Shown here: positions 33,901 through 48,900 of the stretch, one piece after another
Numbering within the stretch: the first letter of the stretch is position 1
Layout of the letters: each line of letters starts with the position of its first letter
Program-made: the position numbers and the translations under genes
The notes under the pieces: generated by a model
Databases searched by the model: none
What the model was told of the DNA's origin: nothing
Seen by the model: the letters and a program-made list of their open reading frames with translations, nothing else
Assembly (NCBI GenBank): GCA_022266195.1
Contig: WHVY01000007.1
Coordinates: 1,860,001-1,924,000, forward strand
DNA length: 64,000 nt
Source: Tetranychus cinnabarinus
Lineage: Eukaryota > Arthropoda > Arachnida > Trombidiformes > Tetranychidae
Direction of reading: 5' to 3'

Positions 33901-36900
33901 TGACTTGTTGAATACTTGTTAAGTTGACGGGAATTTGGGCTGAAATCAAGAGGAACACCTCTGGAAATAATTAATATTCCAAAAATTATGTTCTAACGAT
34001 TCTGCTAATCATGTTATTCGAGGAACGAAGAGCTTGCATCTTAGCTATTGAAGGGCTCAAGTCTTTTAGGATGAGCTTGAATGGAAAAGATAAATTCTAG
34101 AGTTTAGATTACTAGAGATCGAGTTCAGTTCTGTTTTATTTGTCAGTAAACATTTGATTTTTGGAATTTTTGATTATCGATTTTCGTTTGATAATTTTTC
34201 CAATCAATTTGTACAAGATTGTTATACAATTTTTACCATGAAATTGTAATTTGATTCACAGGTTAACGAAGCTTCTGATTGAGAACTTATTGAAAGAAAT
34301 GAATCATTTGAGATGAATAAAGTTGATCATTTGATGATAAAGTTTCAATGTAATAACTTTTTTCTTAGCTAAACAATTGAATGAAATTGGAAAATTGATT
34401 TGAAAAGTGAACGGATAATGTTTCAGCTTAAACAGATTAATCACTCTGAATTATCCTGTTATTTACAATAGAATTTACTGATTGTTCATTTGCCTTTTCC
34501 TTCCTTTCAAAGCTGTTATTGGTAAAGTTTGTTATTCTTTCTGAAATTAATCTGCATCTCAATTTCAATCATGAAATAGTTAACCTCATTTGGTATCTTT
34601 GGCAACGGGAAGTGCGTAAATTGAGATGCACATTATCATCATTGATGAACATGGAAAAGAGAGAGAGAGAAAAAAACATTCATTGTATTCAATATTTTTA
34701 CTGAATTCTATTGTAGTACAATAACTAGTCAACCATGTTGTGAGATTATTGTTGAGATTAATGTTGAAAAGTTTCAATTCTGTTTCAGTGAAAAGATGAA
34801 ACAGGAAATTGAAGTCTTTAAAAACTCACCTTTTGGTGACGCTTGAATAAAATGAATGCATTTCTCTATTTACTTTGAATTGAAATGCTAAATGTTATCC
34901 ACTGATTAGACTGAACAACTTGAACAATCTCATGTAAAACTCAGCTTGAGACTGAAATTTGAATAAAAGCTCGAAGCCATTTAAACTCGTTTTTGTATCA
35001 ATATCATTTGGCTAGCTTTGATCATTCAAATTAGGAATCAACTTGAAATAAACTTGAATTGCAAACAAAGTAAACCTTTTAATTTGTCAACTTGTTTCAC
35101 TTTGGAAGTCCTGTTTTCATCAACTTTTTCATTTTCATCTTTTAATCGAAAGTTTTGTGCTTCAATTGCAAACAAATTTTCCCATTTTTTGCCACTTCTA
35201 ATTAGTTATGATCAAAAGTTGAAAAGATTGAAGCGAAAAATTCATTTCTGTTGAGCTAAACAAATTGATATAATTAATGATAAACTGATGAGTTTCTATG
35301 AATTTACTTTAGCTCCAGGTTTACCCTTTGAGAGACTTTTATATTGAAACTTGAGACTCTTTGAACCCAATTTATATGAAAAAAAACTTATGCTTTTTTA
35401 TTGCTTTTAAACGCTACTTTCATTTCTTGAAGCAAAATCATCTTCATCACTTAATTGCATTGAACCATTTTAATTGTTGAATTGAACTTTTTTTTATTAA
35501 ACTCTTCCACTTGACAAAATGTTGAAATCTTTTCAATTCAATAAAGGTTCACTTTTCATTCTGACCAATCTAAACAAAAGCTCATCAATCGAAGCAACTT
35601 TAATTGTTTATTTTTCTCTATTTTTTCTTATTCTGCAAGTTTTGATAAATAATTAAAAGCAATTGCATCCATTAGCCATTAATTTGATTTGCAATTTGCA
35701 TTATTCTCTTTCCATGAAAATTCAAGTTAATGCAGAGTTGCACTTTTCAATCAATTTGTTTCTTCCACATTTGATCTGAAACTTTTTTTTCTCTACCAAC
35801 AAAAGCAGTAAAATTGCAGCGAAAATGAAAACAATTTCAAAACTCATGATAACATGGAAAAAGCAAACCTTTCTATTCATTAAATGATGACAATCGAGTT
35901 TGCAAATTAATTGAATGTTTTTCATGTTAATTATTTTCTCATTATCACTTGAAGTTATAACTCATCTTTTGTCTCGCATTTGTAAGTTATGGCAAAAGAC
36001 GCAAAAAAGCTGGGAAGGAACAAGTTGAAAGTCGTCTTTTTTTGCCTCAAAATGATGAAAATTGAAAGAAGAAAAAATCGAAACAAAATAATCGGAAAAC
36101 GGAAGCAAAGTTGTTTTTCTCTTTTCGTAAATTCAACTTTACCTGCAACCTTTTTTTTCTCTCCATTCCATTTCTGTCCGTTTTATGATGGAGTGAAAAC
36201 TGGGAGTTGAATAAGTGGGAGTAATTTCCGTTTTAATTGATATTTTTGGGTTTAAAGGAAGTTGAAGCAATTTTTGTTTATCTAAGCAAAACTGTGTGCT
36301 CATGAAAGTACATGATATTAAGCATGAGTTGAATGATAATGGTTAATGGAAAAAAGATTTGACAAAAGATTAACTCGACTTGATAATATCATGATTGTTA
36401 ATTTTTGCACATTTTCTTTATTCTTGGCTTCCCTTTGATTCATTTTTCTTCTTCTTTACACCAAATGATTGTTCTATTGAATAATTAATGTGACAAAAAT
36501 ACAAATGATGAAAGTTGCGAAAAGAAAAGTTCTCTCGCCGTTATCTAATATCGTTATGAAATTAACTCTTGTTTTTCACTCCCAGACTCTCATTACCAAT
36601 ATTAATCTTCAATTTTACCATTTTCTTATCAACTTTTCTCTTGAACTTGATTCACTTTTCCCACGATCTTGATTTTCAATTTTAGTCTAATGAATGTTTC
36701 ACTGATAAAGTTCTTGTTTATTTTCATTTGTTTATCATTTTTTACTCAACATTTGCAACTTTTTTTTGTGCTTACTTTTCGTTCTCTTGAATGGATTCAT
36801 TGAGCTATTCATTTGTATTATGCTTGATATGTGCTAGAGTTTTAATGGATGAGAAGTGAACTTTTCTGTGGATCGATATCTCTGAATGTTGTCTCAAACT

Positions 36901-39900
36901 TTCGAGTCATCTTTAGACTTGATAATGGTTCTCAATAACTCACTGAATGTTGCGGTTTCTGATGATAAAAAAAAGGTTACTCAGTTAGTGTTGTTGAATA
37001 CTCATCATTAATTCAGAACATTTTTTTTAATGAATCTCATTTCAATCTGCTTTTTCTTTCCAATTCAATCTTTCTAATATCAATAGAATCTTTATCGATT
37101 TTCTGTATTAATTCAATGGCGAGAATTTTTTTGCCATTTCAACATTTAAAGCTTTATTTACATTACTATATTTGCTCATCATTGAAAGGTGATTCAATTT
37201 CATAATTTAATTAGTTTCAGTTAATCATGTTTAATCTGGAAGTGAAATGTTAACAAAATTTGCAAATTTGATTAAATTTAAAATTCTATAACATTTTATC
37301 AACATCTTGAATTTGCTTCATTGACTTGTTGGAATATGATTTGTTGCGAAAATCTAATTTTACCAGTTTTCATGGAATCCAATTATTCATGTCAATCGAT
37401 GAAATCGACTTGATGTTTACTTCATTAATCATACAAATTGCTATCTTCTATTGGGTTGTTGACCTTCATGGTTGAACATGAAATGTTTCTGAAAATGTGG
37501 GTTATTCGTGATTGCAGTTGAACAGATTAATAATTTTTTATCCTTTCGTTTGCCTTTTCTGCTCAATGAATGTAATGAAAAATTCTGTCAAATGTTTCTT
37601 TAAATGAACCATTCGAAGAGAATCGATAATTTGATGTTTGACTAAATTTTTGGTCTTGCACAAGATTCACCTGTGAGTCTACTCAATGAAATGTTGAGAT
37701 GAGAAGAAAAAATTGTCTTCAATATTATCTAAATAAATATAATCAAACAATGTGCACATTTTCACCTGTTGACAGAATTTGCTTTATTTACTTTCCATTT
37801 CGTTTAGATTCATGATCTATTATTGCTGTTGCTTAGTATTTCATCTCAGGAATCTCATAATAGAAAGTGATAACAATCCAATATTAATAGCAACTCAGAA
37901 ACTTGAAGCATTTCTCAATCTTTTCCAATGCAGTTTTTCCCATGCAATCCTTTCAATAATCAAAATATTCAGAATTTTCATTTCACTCTCAAAGAAATTC
38001 TACTCTTTTCCATATTCATTGATCAGATGATTCAGAATGTAAAAAATAGATTTTTCAGTCTTCTTGGGTAACTGTTGAATGTTCAATCCCAACTTAGCTT
38101 CACCAGTTTGGTTGATTTATTATTAAGTAGACCATAAAGTTTTGCACGGAAATTGCATTTGGAAAAAATGATATTCTTGATTCAAAATTACTTAATCAAT
38201 GAAATGATAAAAAATATCTTCAATTGTTTTTCGAAAAAAAGTCAAAATTCGTCTTTTATACAATTTGATTTCTAGGTCAAAATGAGTTTTCGGCATCGTT
38301 TCGGCTCTCGTCTTTTCGACGTGAAATGGGATGCTCTTTGATCTAAACAAATGATAATCAGATAGAACCATTTAAAGGAAAAATGTTCTTCGATTTTTCA
38401 GTCATCCAGAGTTCATTTTGTTTGCAATAACCAAATAAATCAAACTTTTTTTGTAACGGATTTTGAAACTTCGAAATGCACAATCAAAGCATACTTATAA
38501 CCAAACCTTGACAGAAATGCTTTTGTATCTTTCATCTGATTGAAATAACTCGAAGCACGGGCTCGGTTAGTTGGCGGTTCTCGTTTTTATGCTTTTGAAG
38601 TAGGAACCATTGTCTTGAGATTGTCTATATTTACCTCTAAGTCTGTCTGGTTTTCACCAAAGTGCTTGAAGTGATCGCCAAATGTTACATCAAATATAAA
38701 ATATTGGTTATTTTACCTGATTTTATTTATCTGGTGAAAGAGGTTCAAAAGGAAGTGAACCCAATAAGAGCTCAGGAAGCATGCTCAACCAGAATTCATT
38801 TTTAACACAAACAGTAAAAATGATTTAGTCTATCAATAGTTTTCACAATAAGCATGAAAATTGAAAGATTGTTACTTTGATTCAATAAAATTTGATAACT
38901 TGAATTGTTAACGTTTTAAATTAATTTTCTCGTCCATTTAATTTTCTAGACATTTTGTTATTTGACAAAATATTTCATGATAATATAACATCTTGACTGA
39001 ACTATTTGCTTTGCATCTTCAAATATCAAATAAACTTTCTCCTTGAATTGTAATATAAAATTTTTTTTGTCAACTTAACTCTTATCCAAAGTAAAAATGA
39101 AAAGCAAGAGTTAGTTTGAAACGTTATAAATGTTTGTCCATAATATATTGAAGAGAGTCCAAAATTACAGTCTAATGGCAACATTTTTCATCTCCAGACA
39201 AATGTCAATGTCAGATGAACTGGCAAATGAAAATAAAAGCTCAGCAATAACTGTTATCAATAATAATAACTTTTGAATGTTGAACATTTGCAAGAAGCAA
39301 ACGAAAGAAGAAAAAATTGTTATAGAAGTTATTAATTTATCGATTTATTATCATGATAAAAAAAGTTCAAGCCGATCCCAGTTTATCCTTCCTGGAATGG
39401 CAAGGAAATGAGCAAAAAAAAGTACAGACTGAATCAGAATAATTACCATAATAAAAGTGATAAACTTGACCTTTTCTGTTGACCCAAAATGTGGCACAAT
39501 TTTGTCAATGTGGTTGAGGTTAATAATGATGCCAAAAGTAATCCAATGATGCTTTTGATACAAGAAAACACTTTTTTTCGCATTCATTTTCTTTCGATTT
39601 TTTTCCTCTTCTTCACTGAATCCATTTCGATATACAAAAGCTGAGCATCTTTTCCACTGAGAATCAGAATAATGATAATGATAGTGTTAGAGTTTTGTTC
39701 ATTTCGATCAACATGAAAATGTTTACAAGAGCTTTTATGAATGTCTTGATCATGAACTTATCTCATGTTGAAACATTGAATATTTAGGTAAACAGAAAGG
39801 GAAATAAAATTGAACCAGAAAATTTGATCAGAAAAAGTTCCTTTTTTAGAGAACATTGTTGTCAACTTTTCCAATAACTGTTCAACTCTTTTCATGGTCC

Positions 39901-42900
39901 AACATGGGTCAATCTAGTTTGGAATTTTTCTTGTATTGATTTTCTGTTGCTTGTTTCCATGTTTCCATTGATGGTAATTATCATCAATTGTTTTCATTCA
40001 TTAGCTTATGAATTGAAATGAGGATTGTTAATGAAATTGTCTTCTCTTGTTGAGAATCAAATTGTGTTGCTCAATTAGATTGATTGGTTGAGAGAGAAAA
40101 GACTGGAATCAAGGACAATTGAAGTGCACAACACATGACCATCAATCCTGAACTCATTCAATTTCTTGTTTGGTCATTACTTTTTCTTCTTCTTCCTTTT
40201 TTAATCAACAATCTACCGGAATTGAAGGTTATCCATCATTCAATCTGTTTTCTCGTCTGATTATCATCAATCTTTCATCATTTACTTTCCTCTATTTTTA
40301 CTCATTGATTAGCTTGTATCACAAATGACATTATCATTTCGCTGTTAGCACAAAATTCCAGTCTCATGACCAATCAATGAACACAAAAAATGCTGACATT
40401 GCATTTGCAAATCAACTCATCGTTTTGCCTGAAAGGACAGTAAAAAATGCTCATTTGGTTGCAAAAAGAAAACTTTTTTTCTCTCCAAAATTTCATTGCC
40501 TGTTGCATGGTGATAATTTTATCCCTAATTTGAGTCAATCTGTTTCACTTTTATTTACAGAAATTCGTTATTTTCCAGTAAATATCGCATAATCACGTTC
40601 AACTGAACATCAGGAAAAAGCGAAAAACAAATTGGTAAAATTGTTTGGTGAGAATGAGCTTTCAAGGTGAAAATAGTAATGAAAAGATGCTCTTTGTTGT
40701 TTCACTTTGCTTATAAATAGATTTTCTTGAATGTTCAGTTTGCTCATGAAAAACAATAAAAGGTGAATAAAAGGTAAAAGATTAAATGGTAAAAAAAGTT
40801 GGCCCAAAAGATAACCTTGATAACCCATAAATTAACTTGAAGCTTCTCACCTGATGATGATAATCACCTTTGTATGGAAATGCAAGGTTAATTCATCAAC
40901 TTTATCAAGTTGAAAGTAAACTTCTGAGGAAAATCATGGTAAGCAGGTAAATTTAGAACAAGATTGGATGGAAAACAATGTTAATGATGAAATGAAATTG
41001 AAATGGTTCACTTATTTGTGAGCAATGAGATTAAATTGGAAATATTTTTACCTTTTGTTAATCATGAAACTTGAAATTGTTTTGGGAAGAGAAAATCATT
41101 TCTCGTTTTTTTCTATTGAAATTAAAGTCTGAGTATTTGCCATGAAAAATTCATTTGTTTTCATAATCATTTCATGGTGCAACAAGAATCACAAAATTCA
41201 TTTTTTGCCATTTATCGATCAATAGGTTCAGATGATGATGATTGTTTAAGTAATGATTCTTATGTAATAATGATTATTATGGCGATGAATAGTTTCCAAG
41301 TAAACATTTTCTCAGTTTCATTTCATAAATAAATCAACTTTTCAATATTTTCCTTTCAATTGATTTTCGCTTTTAAATTGTTTCCAACTTGGAAATTTGT
41401 TGAAATGCTTAAAATTTTGATTCATCTTTTCGCATTCAAATGAACAACTTTATTTAGAACTCGTATTTCTCAATAAATGAAGTAAAGGTTAAATGTGACG
41501 CCAATCATGAATTTCAATATTCTTCCAAATTCGTGGCTTCATATTTCAAAGTTGGCTTCTGAATGAGAATGAAAATAAACTTTTAAATGTAAACTTTGAG
41601 AAAATTATCGATTCTTTTCTTCCGTTCCAACTTCAACTGTTCATTTGATTCTAACTTTTCAATAGAAAATTTAAAATTTTAGAAAACTTGAAAATTTCGA
41701 CTTCTTTATCTTAAGAAGTTTTTGTGCGAATATGATTTTTGAACAAAAACATTTCGAAAAATTGTGAAAATGAATTTCGAATAGAATTTTCAAATTTTCT
41801 TTTAATTCAGTGTCAAGTTTTCTTGTCTGTTATCTTAGTTATAATCAGAATTGTGTTTTCACAATTTTGGTTAATTTGGGTTTTCGTCACCATGACTTGA
41901 GTAAACATTTATTTTCTGGTTCATTATGCAAAACTTGATTGATGTCAGTTTGGTTTTGCTTAGTTTGCGTCCAATTTCGTGATGTTTTTCTCGTTCAAGT
42001 TGCTATGATTTTTCCATTTCTCATGCAATTAAACAAGCTCAATTGACATTTAAATGAAAAGAGGCAAAACCCGAGACTATCCTTCAACAATGGAAAAGTG
42101 AAAATGAAAAGCATTAAAACATTTTTCTTGAAACATGCAGGGTAGAGAGAAGAGCAAAAAAGTTGAAATTTCCTCCCTGTTATTTGATATACAATTATTC
42201 ATTATACAATCATCATGGAAACATGAATAAAGAAATTTACTTTTTTTCCAAGTTCTACATTTCCATCTTCATTTGGTTTACCAATCTGCAAGAACTTTCC
42301 TTTTCTTCCCATTTCGTGGCCATGACAGTTAACCCAATCTGGTTTTCATCTTTACATGTCATTCCTTATCATATCGTGTTAATCATCACTTAACATTGAG
42401 TTTTTTTCCATTACTTTTTTTTCATTTGTTTCATTTGAAAATCGCTTTTGTCTAATCATGTGAAGTATTGAACAACAAAAGGCAAAATGTTTCAATTGAT
42501 CAATAAATTTTGTGCTCATCGATGGACCTTTAGTTTCCAATCAAATGTCGAGACTAATAGTTTCAGTCTCTTTGGAGGTTATTAAAGAGCAAAGATTTAA
42601 AATGAAAAGAACAGAAGAAAAAATCAGCAAAGTTCCAAGGATGAGAATCAGATAATGGTTATGATGAAGGAGGAAAAAGTAATATAAAGTGTGACATAAC
42701 AGTAAACAGTAAAAAAGGTTGATATTGATCCATATATTTCAACAGTTTATGGTTCGAGTTTATTTTTAGGTTAAGTTTATACTTTTTTGCTCTCTGTTGC
42801 CAGATTATATTGTGATAAAGGTTAAGAAATTGTTAAGATGATATCAGAAGATATTAGTTGAATGATCACATTTACCTGATTTATCTGTCCAATCCTTTAT

Positions 42901-45900
42901 TACATTTCCTTCTCACTTTTCATTCAATACTTCATTTGCTCTACAATAATTGCGATTTTTTCTTACTTTCCAATTCTTTTCATGATGCAATTAGTTTTTT
43001 TTATTCTTTTTCTTGCCAATGATTGATGCTCAATGTCCATGTGAAACGGCGGATACAGCATTTGAACAGTTGAATGAAACGAAAATTTTGATGCAAAAAA
43101 ACTTAACAATTGAATCTTTTCTTTTTTTGCAAATCAATCAAGTTTCCTTTTATTTAGAATTGAAAAGTTTTAAATTGATAAATTTTCTCTCATCATTTTA
43201 CAACAATTTTTCACTTTGATTCCCTGCCATCATTATCATGTTTATCGTGTTTGATATAAATAGATATTTTCCATTCCAAGTCTGATAAATGGTCTGAAAA
43301 TTTGTAAATGTCAACGAATAAAAGGAAAAATTGTTATTCGAAAAATCTTGAAGAATGTGGAAATTAAATGATAAAGTATCAGTTTCATCACATTTCTCAA
43401 CTCTGTATTGGGACTTTATTCAGTTTGGAATTTTGTTTTCATTCAACTTTGCATTCTCATGCAAAATTGTAGCCATTCTGTAGCTTCTTCAGTAATTTAT
43501 AATAGTTTGAAGTAATAACATGGCTTATCAAAGACTTTGACTTCTGAAGATCGACTTTTTTAAATATCTTCGTTTGGTCCTTACTTTATCTGCTTCCGAT
43601 TGTTCAATGAACTGATAATGACTGCTGTTCAAACATTATGATTTCGAGGTTAACCAATTATTCGTAATTGAGAAGTCGAGCTTACAAAACATTGTTCAAT
43701 TTAGCAAAGCTAACGAATAATTGTTCAGTTTTTCAAAAAATTGACTTTCGATTAAATAGAAATTTTTGCATTCCAAAATTGGGCAGAACTTGTGAAAATA
43801 AAAGCGAATGTGCTTTTCCTCGAATGTGCTTTTGAGTTGGATTCAAGCTGAGTTGATTGTTGATTTGATTTTTCTCATTTAATCTGTTTCGACTTGAAAA
43901 AAAGATTTATGATGAAATCTTGATAAATTATGTTATTCAAGTGATTAAGAAAATCGAAAATTTTATTCATTAATTTCGTAAAAATGGTTCTCGTGATTGC
44001 ACTGAAGGTTGGAATCTTCAACTCTGATTACTTCTCGAGATGCTTTTACTGTTTACTTTGTCCAATGCTCTTGAGTTAACTTGATTTCCTGCGCAATTTT
44101 GTGTTACTAAATTGAGCTCAAAATGAGCGACTTGTTAATCCTGATAACGAAAAATAACGGCCAATAAACTATTGAAAGGTTCTTTTCAAGGTAATTCTAC
44201 CTTTGCGAGTTTACAGTTTACATGCAATATGAAACTGATCGTGATCATTATTTCTTTATTTTCCTGTTTCTTTCCCATGTTTGACGTCAATTTTCGTTGG
44301 TTGATTAATTTAATATCATATTGACTGGGCAAGAGTTAAATGACAGTTGATTGTAATGATAAACAAGAAACAAGCCGAAACCCCAAAAGAAAAGCTATTG
44401 AAACGCAATCGTCTAACCATTTTTTATGAGTTTTACGTGTTATCGTGAATAAACAGATGAAAAACAATTCTGTATTGACATTGAAATTGTCAGTTCAAGT
44501 TTAACATTGACTGTTGACTTAATTGATAAAATAAATAAGAGAAAAGTTGAAACGAAGAAAAAAATGAAAATAATTGCAATCATTGAATCAGTTGTTTAAT
44601 TCATGTTAAATTAGCAGGAAAAACATTTCAATTTTGATCAACAAATTTCGTAATTTAAACTTTTCGCCAAAATATTGAAGATTGTTGATGTTTCCTGATG
44701 AGTTAAACCAGATTGAATCTTGATTAATCTTGTTACTTTTGTTCCATTTTTGGTTCTTTCTTTTTCTGTTTACCATCAAAGATAACTCAGAATGAATCCA
44801 ATCAGCTCATGTTTACTTTGAACATAATTATAATTGCAAACAATTGAAATTTTGGGTTCATTTTGTTGAGTGATGAATCGCTACTCATAACCAATGTAAA
44901 CATTTTCAATGTTGAAATAAACTCTACATTAAAAGGTTGACTTTGAAAGTTGTTCTCATTAAACAGATTCATTACTTTTCCAAATCAATTTCAATTTTCC
45001 ATGAAAAATCGTCGAAAATGTTTTTTCCTTTCAACAAAAGTTATCAATATTGTTATCAATAACCTCGGGGTTAAGACGACTTTGAATCAACTCTAAAAGT
45101 ACAAAAAAGAAGTGAAAATGAATCAAAATTTCTATCTGTCAAAATGTAAGCCATGAACACTATGAATCATGTGCAATCTTGTTTGATCGCTCGAACTTGA
45201 ACTTTTTCTTTTGCTCTGTTTTTCTCTCGACTTTTCTTTTTCCAGATAAAATCTTGGAAACTGAATGAAATTTTTTGCAGTTTCTTGCATTTCTTTGTTT
45301 TCTACTCTACCTTTCATCTTTTGCTGCTCTTGGAATCAATGGGATTGAGATTTTGAGCTTTTCCTTTTGCAACGATTTTTGTCATTTTCTGAGTGAATCT
45401 GATTCCATGAAGAGTTTGTAAAAAGATTGTTTAAATTGATTTTACTCTTGAGAATCATTTGTTGTAGGATTGGAAAAATGATTGAAGCAAAAGTTTCTCC
45501 ACTTTCATGAAACTCACATTTGCTTCCATTATTTATGTTCAACAATGAAGACGCAATCATCTGAATTGTAAAGGAATTGAAAAAAAATTGCTCCAAAAGC
45601 TTTGATCGGAAATAAACTGACCATTAAGATTACATAAATAACTCGAATTACTTTCAACTTAAAGACTATATTTGTTTGAATCAACAGGAAAAGTTCAAGT
45701 TGAACTTGAATTTGCTGGTAAATTAAATTTCTAACAACATTTTCTAATTAAATTTCGACATTTGTGATCATCTAGCATTCGAGTTTTTGGTTTTGATAAG
45801 CTTTTTTCTTGTCCAACCTTGTTTATCATTCAACCTTTTGTTTGAGTTTTCTGTTCATTTCAAGAATAAACTCAGTATTGGTGATTGATTTGAGATGAAT

Positions 45901-48900
45901 TCATCCTTGAATATTCCAATTTTCTCAACACAAAGCAGAGAAAATTGAAAGTGTTCATCAAATTTTATCCCAACTGTGAATCTGAAGAATCACACGAGCT
46001 TTTGTAAACATAACCAATCAGTTGTCAAAACTAATCTGATGCAATTAGCTTGAGAAACAAAACACTGGAAATGTCAAAGAGCGATGTAAATTTGAACGTG
46101 AAATTGGCACAAATCTTGATGTTAAAAGCTCACATCGAACAGTCAGTTTGAATGAAAATTTACTGTTAATGTGAATGAAAAGCATCAAGATCAAGTGATA
46201 AAAAGGCTTATGTCTTCTGTTTTTCATCTCCTAAATGTTGATCCATTGATATGAAACTGAAGCGTGTTAAATATCAAGTGGCCTTATAAGTCTTTGGTCT
46301 TTTATTATATTAGTTTTTGAAAAAAAATTCATCTCTTTGGTTCCAAAAACAATTGCTAACATGAAGATCCAATTTCTCGGTCATTTGAGTTCAAGATTGT
46401 TGACAAAAAGCAACTGAACAGTAAACCAAAGTTTTTATCGTAAATCAAATTAAGTGTCGTTAGGTTGAAAAATTTGAGAATTTTCGTAGAGTTTCTAAAC
46501 TTTAACATAACAATCGTGCTTACGATAGAGCTATTGGCGGTTCACCATTTTTCAAGGCATTTGACTGTCCTGACTGGTTGTCAGCAGATAAATGATACTT
46601 CGGAATGATCGATAATTGCGAGCTCTCAAAACAAAATGCAGACAGAAAACGCAATAAGAACATTACATTGAGTACAATGTTGAATCAATGGTTCTAGTAA
46701 ACAAAGTAAATTGGAAAGAAGTATGAGTTTGATGAACTGTTCAAAGTCAAGGTAATCGAAGAAAAAGGGGAAAACCAGACGACTATAATGAACGAGACTG
46801 GAGGACGGAAAATGCTTAACGGAGGACATAAAAAACTGTCGATTCTTTTAGCACATTTCAAAAACCATAAACAATAATTTTCGGTAAAAACCGAAATTTT
46901 TAGACGAATGATTTTAAAACCTTTATTGAAACTATTGAAATGACTTTTTCTTTCAATTATTGTGACAAAATCTTTTTAAATCAAATCTTTTCCACATGAA
47001 AATTCATCTCAATCCTTTTCATCTCTCTATTAAATGGTCGACTATGATAGACGTCATGATAAATGATGGAATTGACGCAGTTCTATTTTTATATGTTGAT
47101 CAGTAATTATTTGTTTTCCTTTGGAATAAGTAAATAAATTTGCAAATGAACTATTCGATCAATATTGATGCACCGTGAATGATATCAATACTGATATGAG
47201 TTGAAATACCATGGTATTGGTATTAATAGAAGAAGAAATAATAACATTTCTAATGATGTCTAGCGTTTCCCATTGTTTATCTTCAATTATCTTGCATCAT
47301 GCAAATATCCTTTAATCTAATGATTGTTGCACGATTATCGTCTGCATTGTTGATTGATTTCTGCTTATCACTAAACTTTAAAGTTAATAGTTAACCATCA
47401 GTTTAACTATTGTATTTATATCATTATCATTATCATCAACTATTATTATAAACTGTTTACACAACTTTGAGAATAACTTTTCTCTTCATATTTCTCTATG
47501 GATTTTTGCTTTTCAATAGCATAAATAGTAAATTATAATTTTCCATTTTTCTCTCTCAACACCGACAAATATTGTTTTTCAACATTCAATATCATGTTAC
47601 ACTGTAATTTAATGATAACAATTGTATTCACTCTTTAATAATAGATGATAATTTGTGCCAGAAAATGTTGAATATAAATGAATTGGCAGCGCAAATTTGA
47701 TGCAATCATTTATCCTCTCCTTTCACTCCCAATGATAATCTCTATTGTTTACAGGTTAACATGAATGTTAATACCTGTTATTGGTGTACTTTTCATCAAT
47801 TGTTTAGTTGATTGTTAATGCGTTGGATTAACGTCAACATAATCAATCAATATGGAAATGGTGAAACTTAGCATGAGAAATGAGATTGAAATCAATTTGA
47901 CAGAACAAATCTCATGAATAAACATCTGGAATTAATATCACAAGAAAAATTGAATCGCAAAAAGAATTTAAATTAAATTGAAAAAAATATTCCAACAACA
48001 ATGAAGTTTGATTCATTTGAAATCGCATAATTGCAAGTTTTGAGATAATTAAAGAACCGGAAAAATCGAAAGACAACGATTTCCATTAAATATCAAGAAA
48101 CTCGAAAAGAACTTTTTTGCAAAAAAACTTTCGAAGTTTTGTCTTTTCGAATCAGCATCGAAAAGGAAAATTTCAGAGGTTCTATGAAAATTCAAAGGTT
48201 TCTACCAAAAATCTTATAAACTTTTCGCCAAACCAGATTGGATTTTTCTTATTATTTCTAATGATTCGAGTGAAGTATCGCAACTCGAGCCTCTGGTCAT
48301 ATTTCACTCTTCAATCTGTTAACATAATTCTGAAGAATTTCGAGTTTTGAAGAAAATTTAGAATCATGAAATTGGATTGAAGAACTGAATAGTCTATGGC
48401 TATTATCTGGTTGGACTTTTTGCTTTTCCATGTTTGACGTTTCGTGACTTGAAAATTTGATTGAAAACCAAAGTCAAATGACAATTGAAATTTGATTTTT
48501 GGGCGGTATTTCATGATGAAAGTTTCACGAAGCTTTGAAAGTTTATGAAAACTAACTAAACTTTCGTGAAGCAAAAATGATGAACAAAACTGTTTCTTTT
48601 TTGCTCTTCTCAATTGTATTAATTCATCAAAAAATTGGTTAAAGACAAAAGCAAAGGAATGGAAATAAAATGTTTAAATATCAATTTGATAGAAGCATTT
48701 CATTTGGAAGAGAAAGGGTTAATTTAACAGACAATTAATCACATTGAGTATACATAATGATTATAATTGAACAATTATTCCATTTTATTCTTAATATTCT
48801 ATTCTTGTTTCAATTAGAATCTTTTTTTTCTCTATTCGACATTTTCTTCTTTTCTATTTTCGTTTTTTCTCTCTCTTCTTTCATCGTTAATAGCTCTTGA

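Noticed and set aside
47205..47218. Perfect 14-base palindrome AATACCATGGTATT
   Set aside because: By my estimate several palindromes of this length are expected by chance in 64 kb of this composition.
48311..48613. 100-codon antisense open frame in the large intron
   Set aside because: Random-looking Lys/Phe/Ser/Asn-rich composition typical of AT-rich DNA. No splice context or homology.
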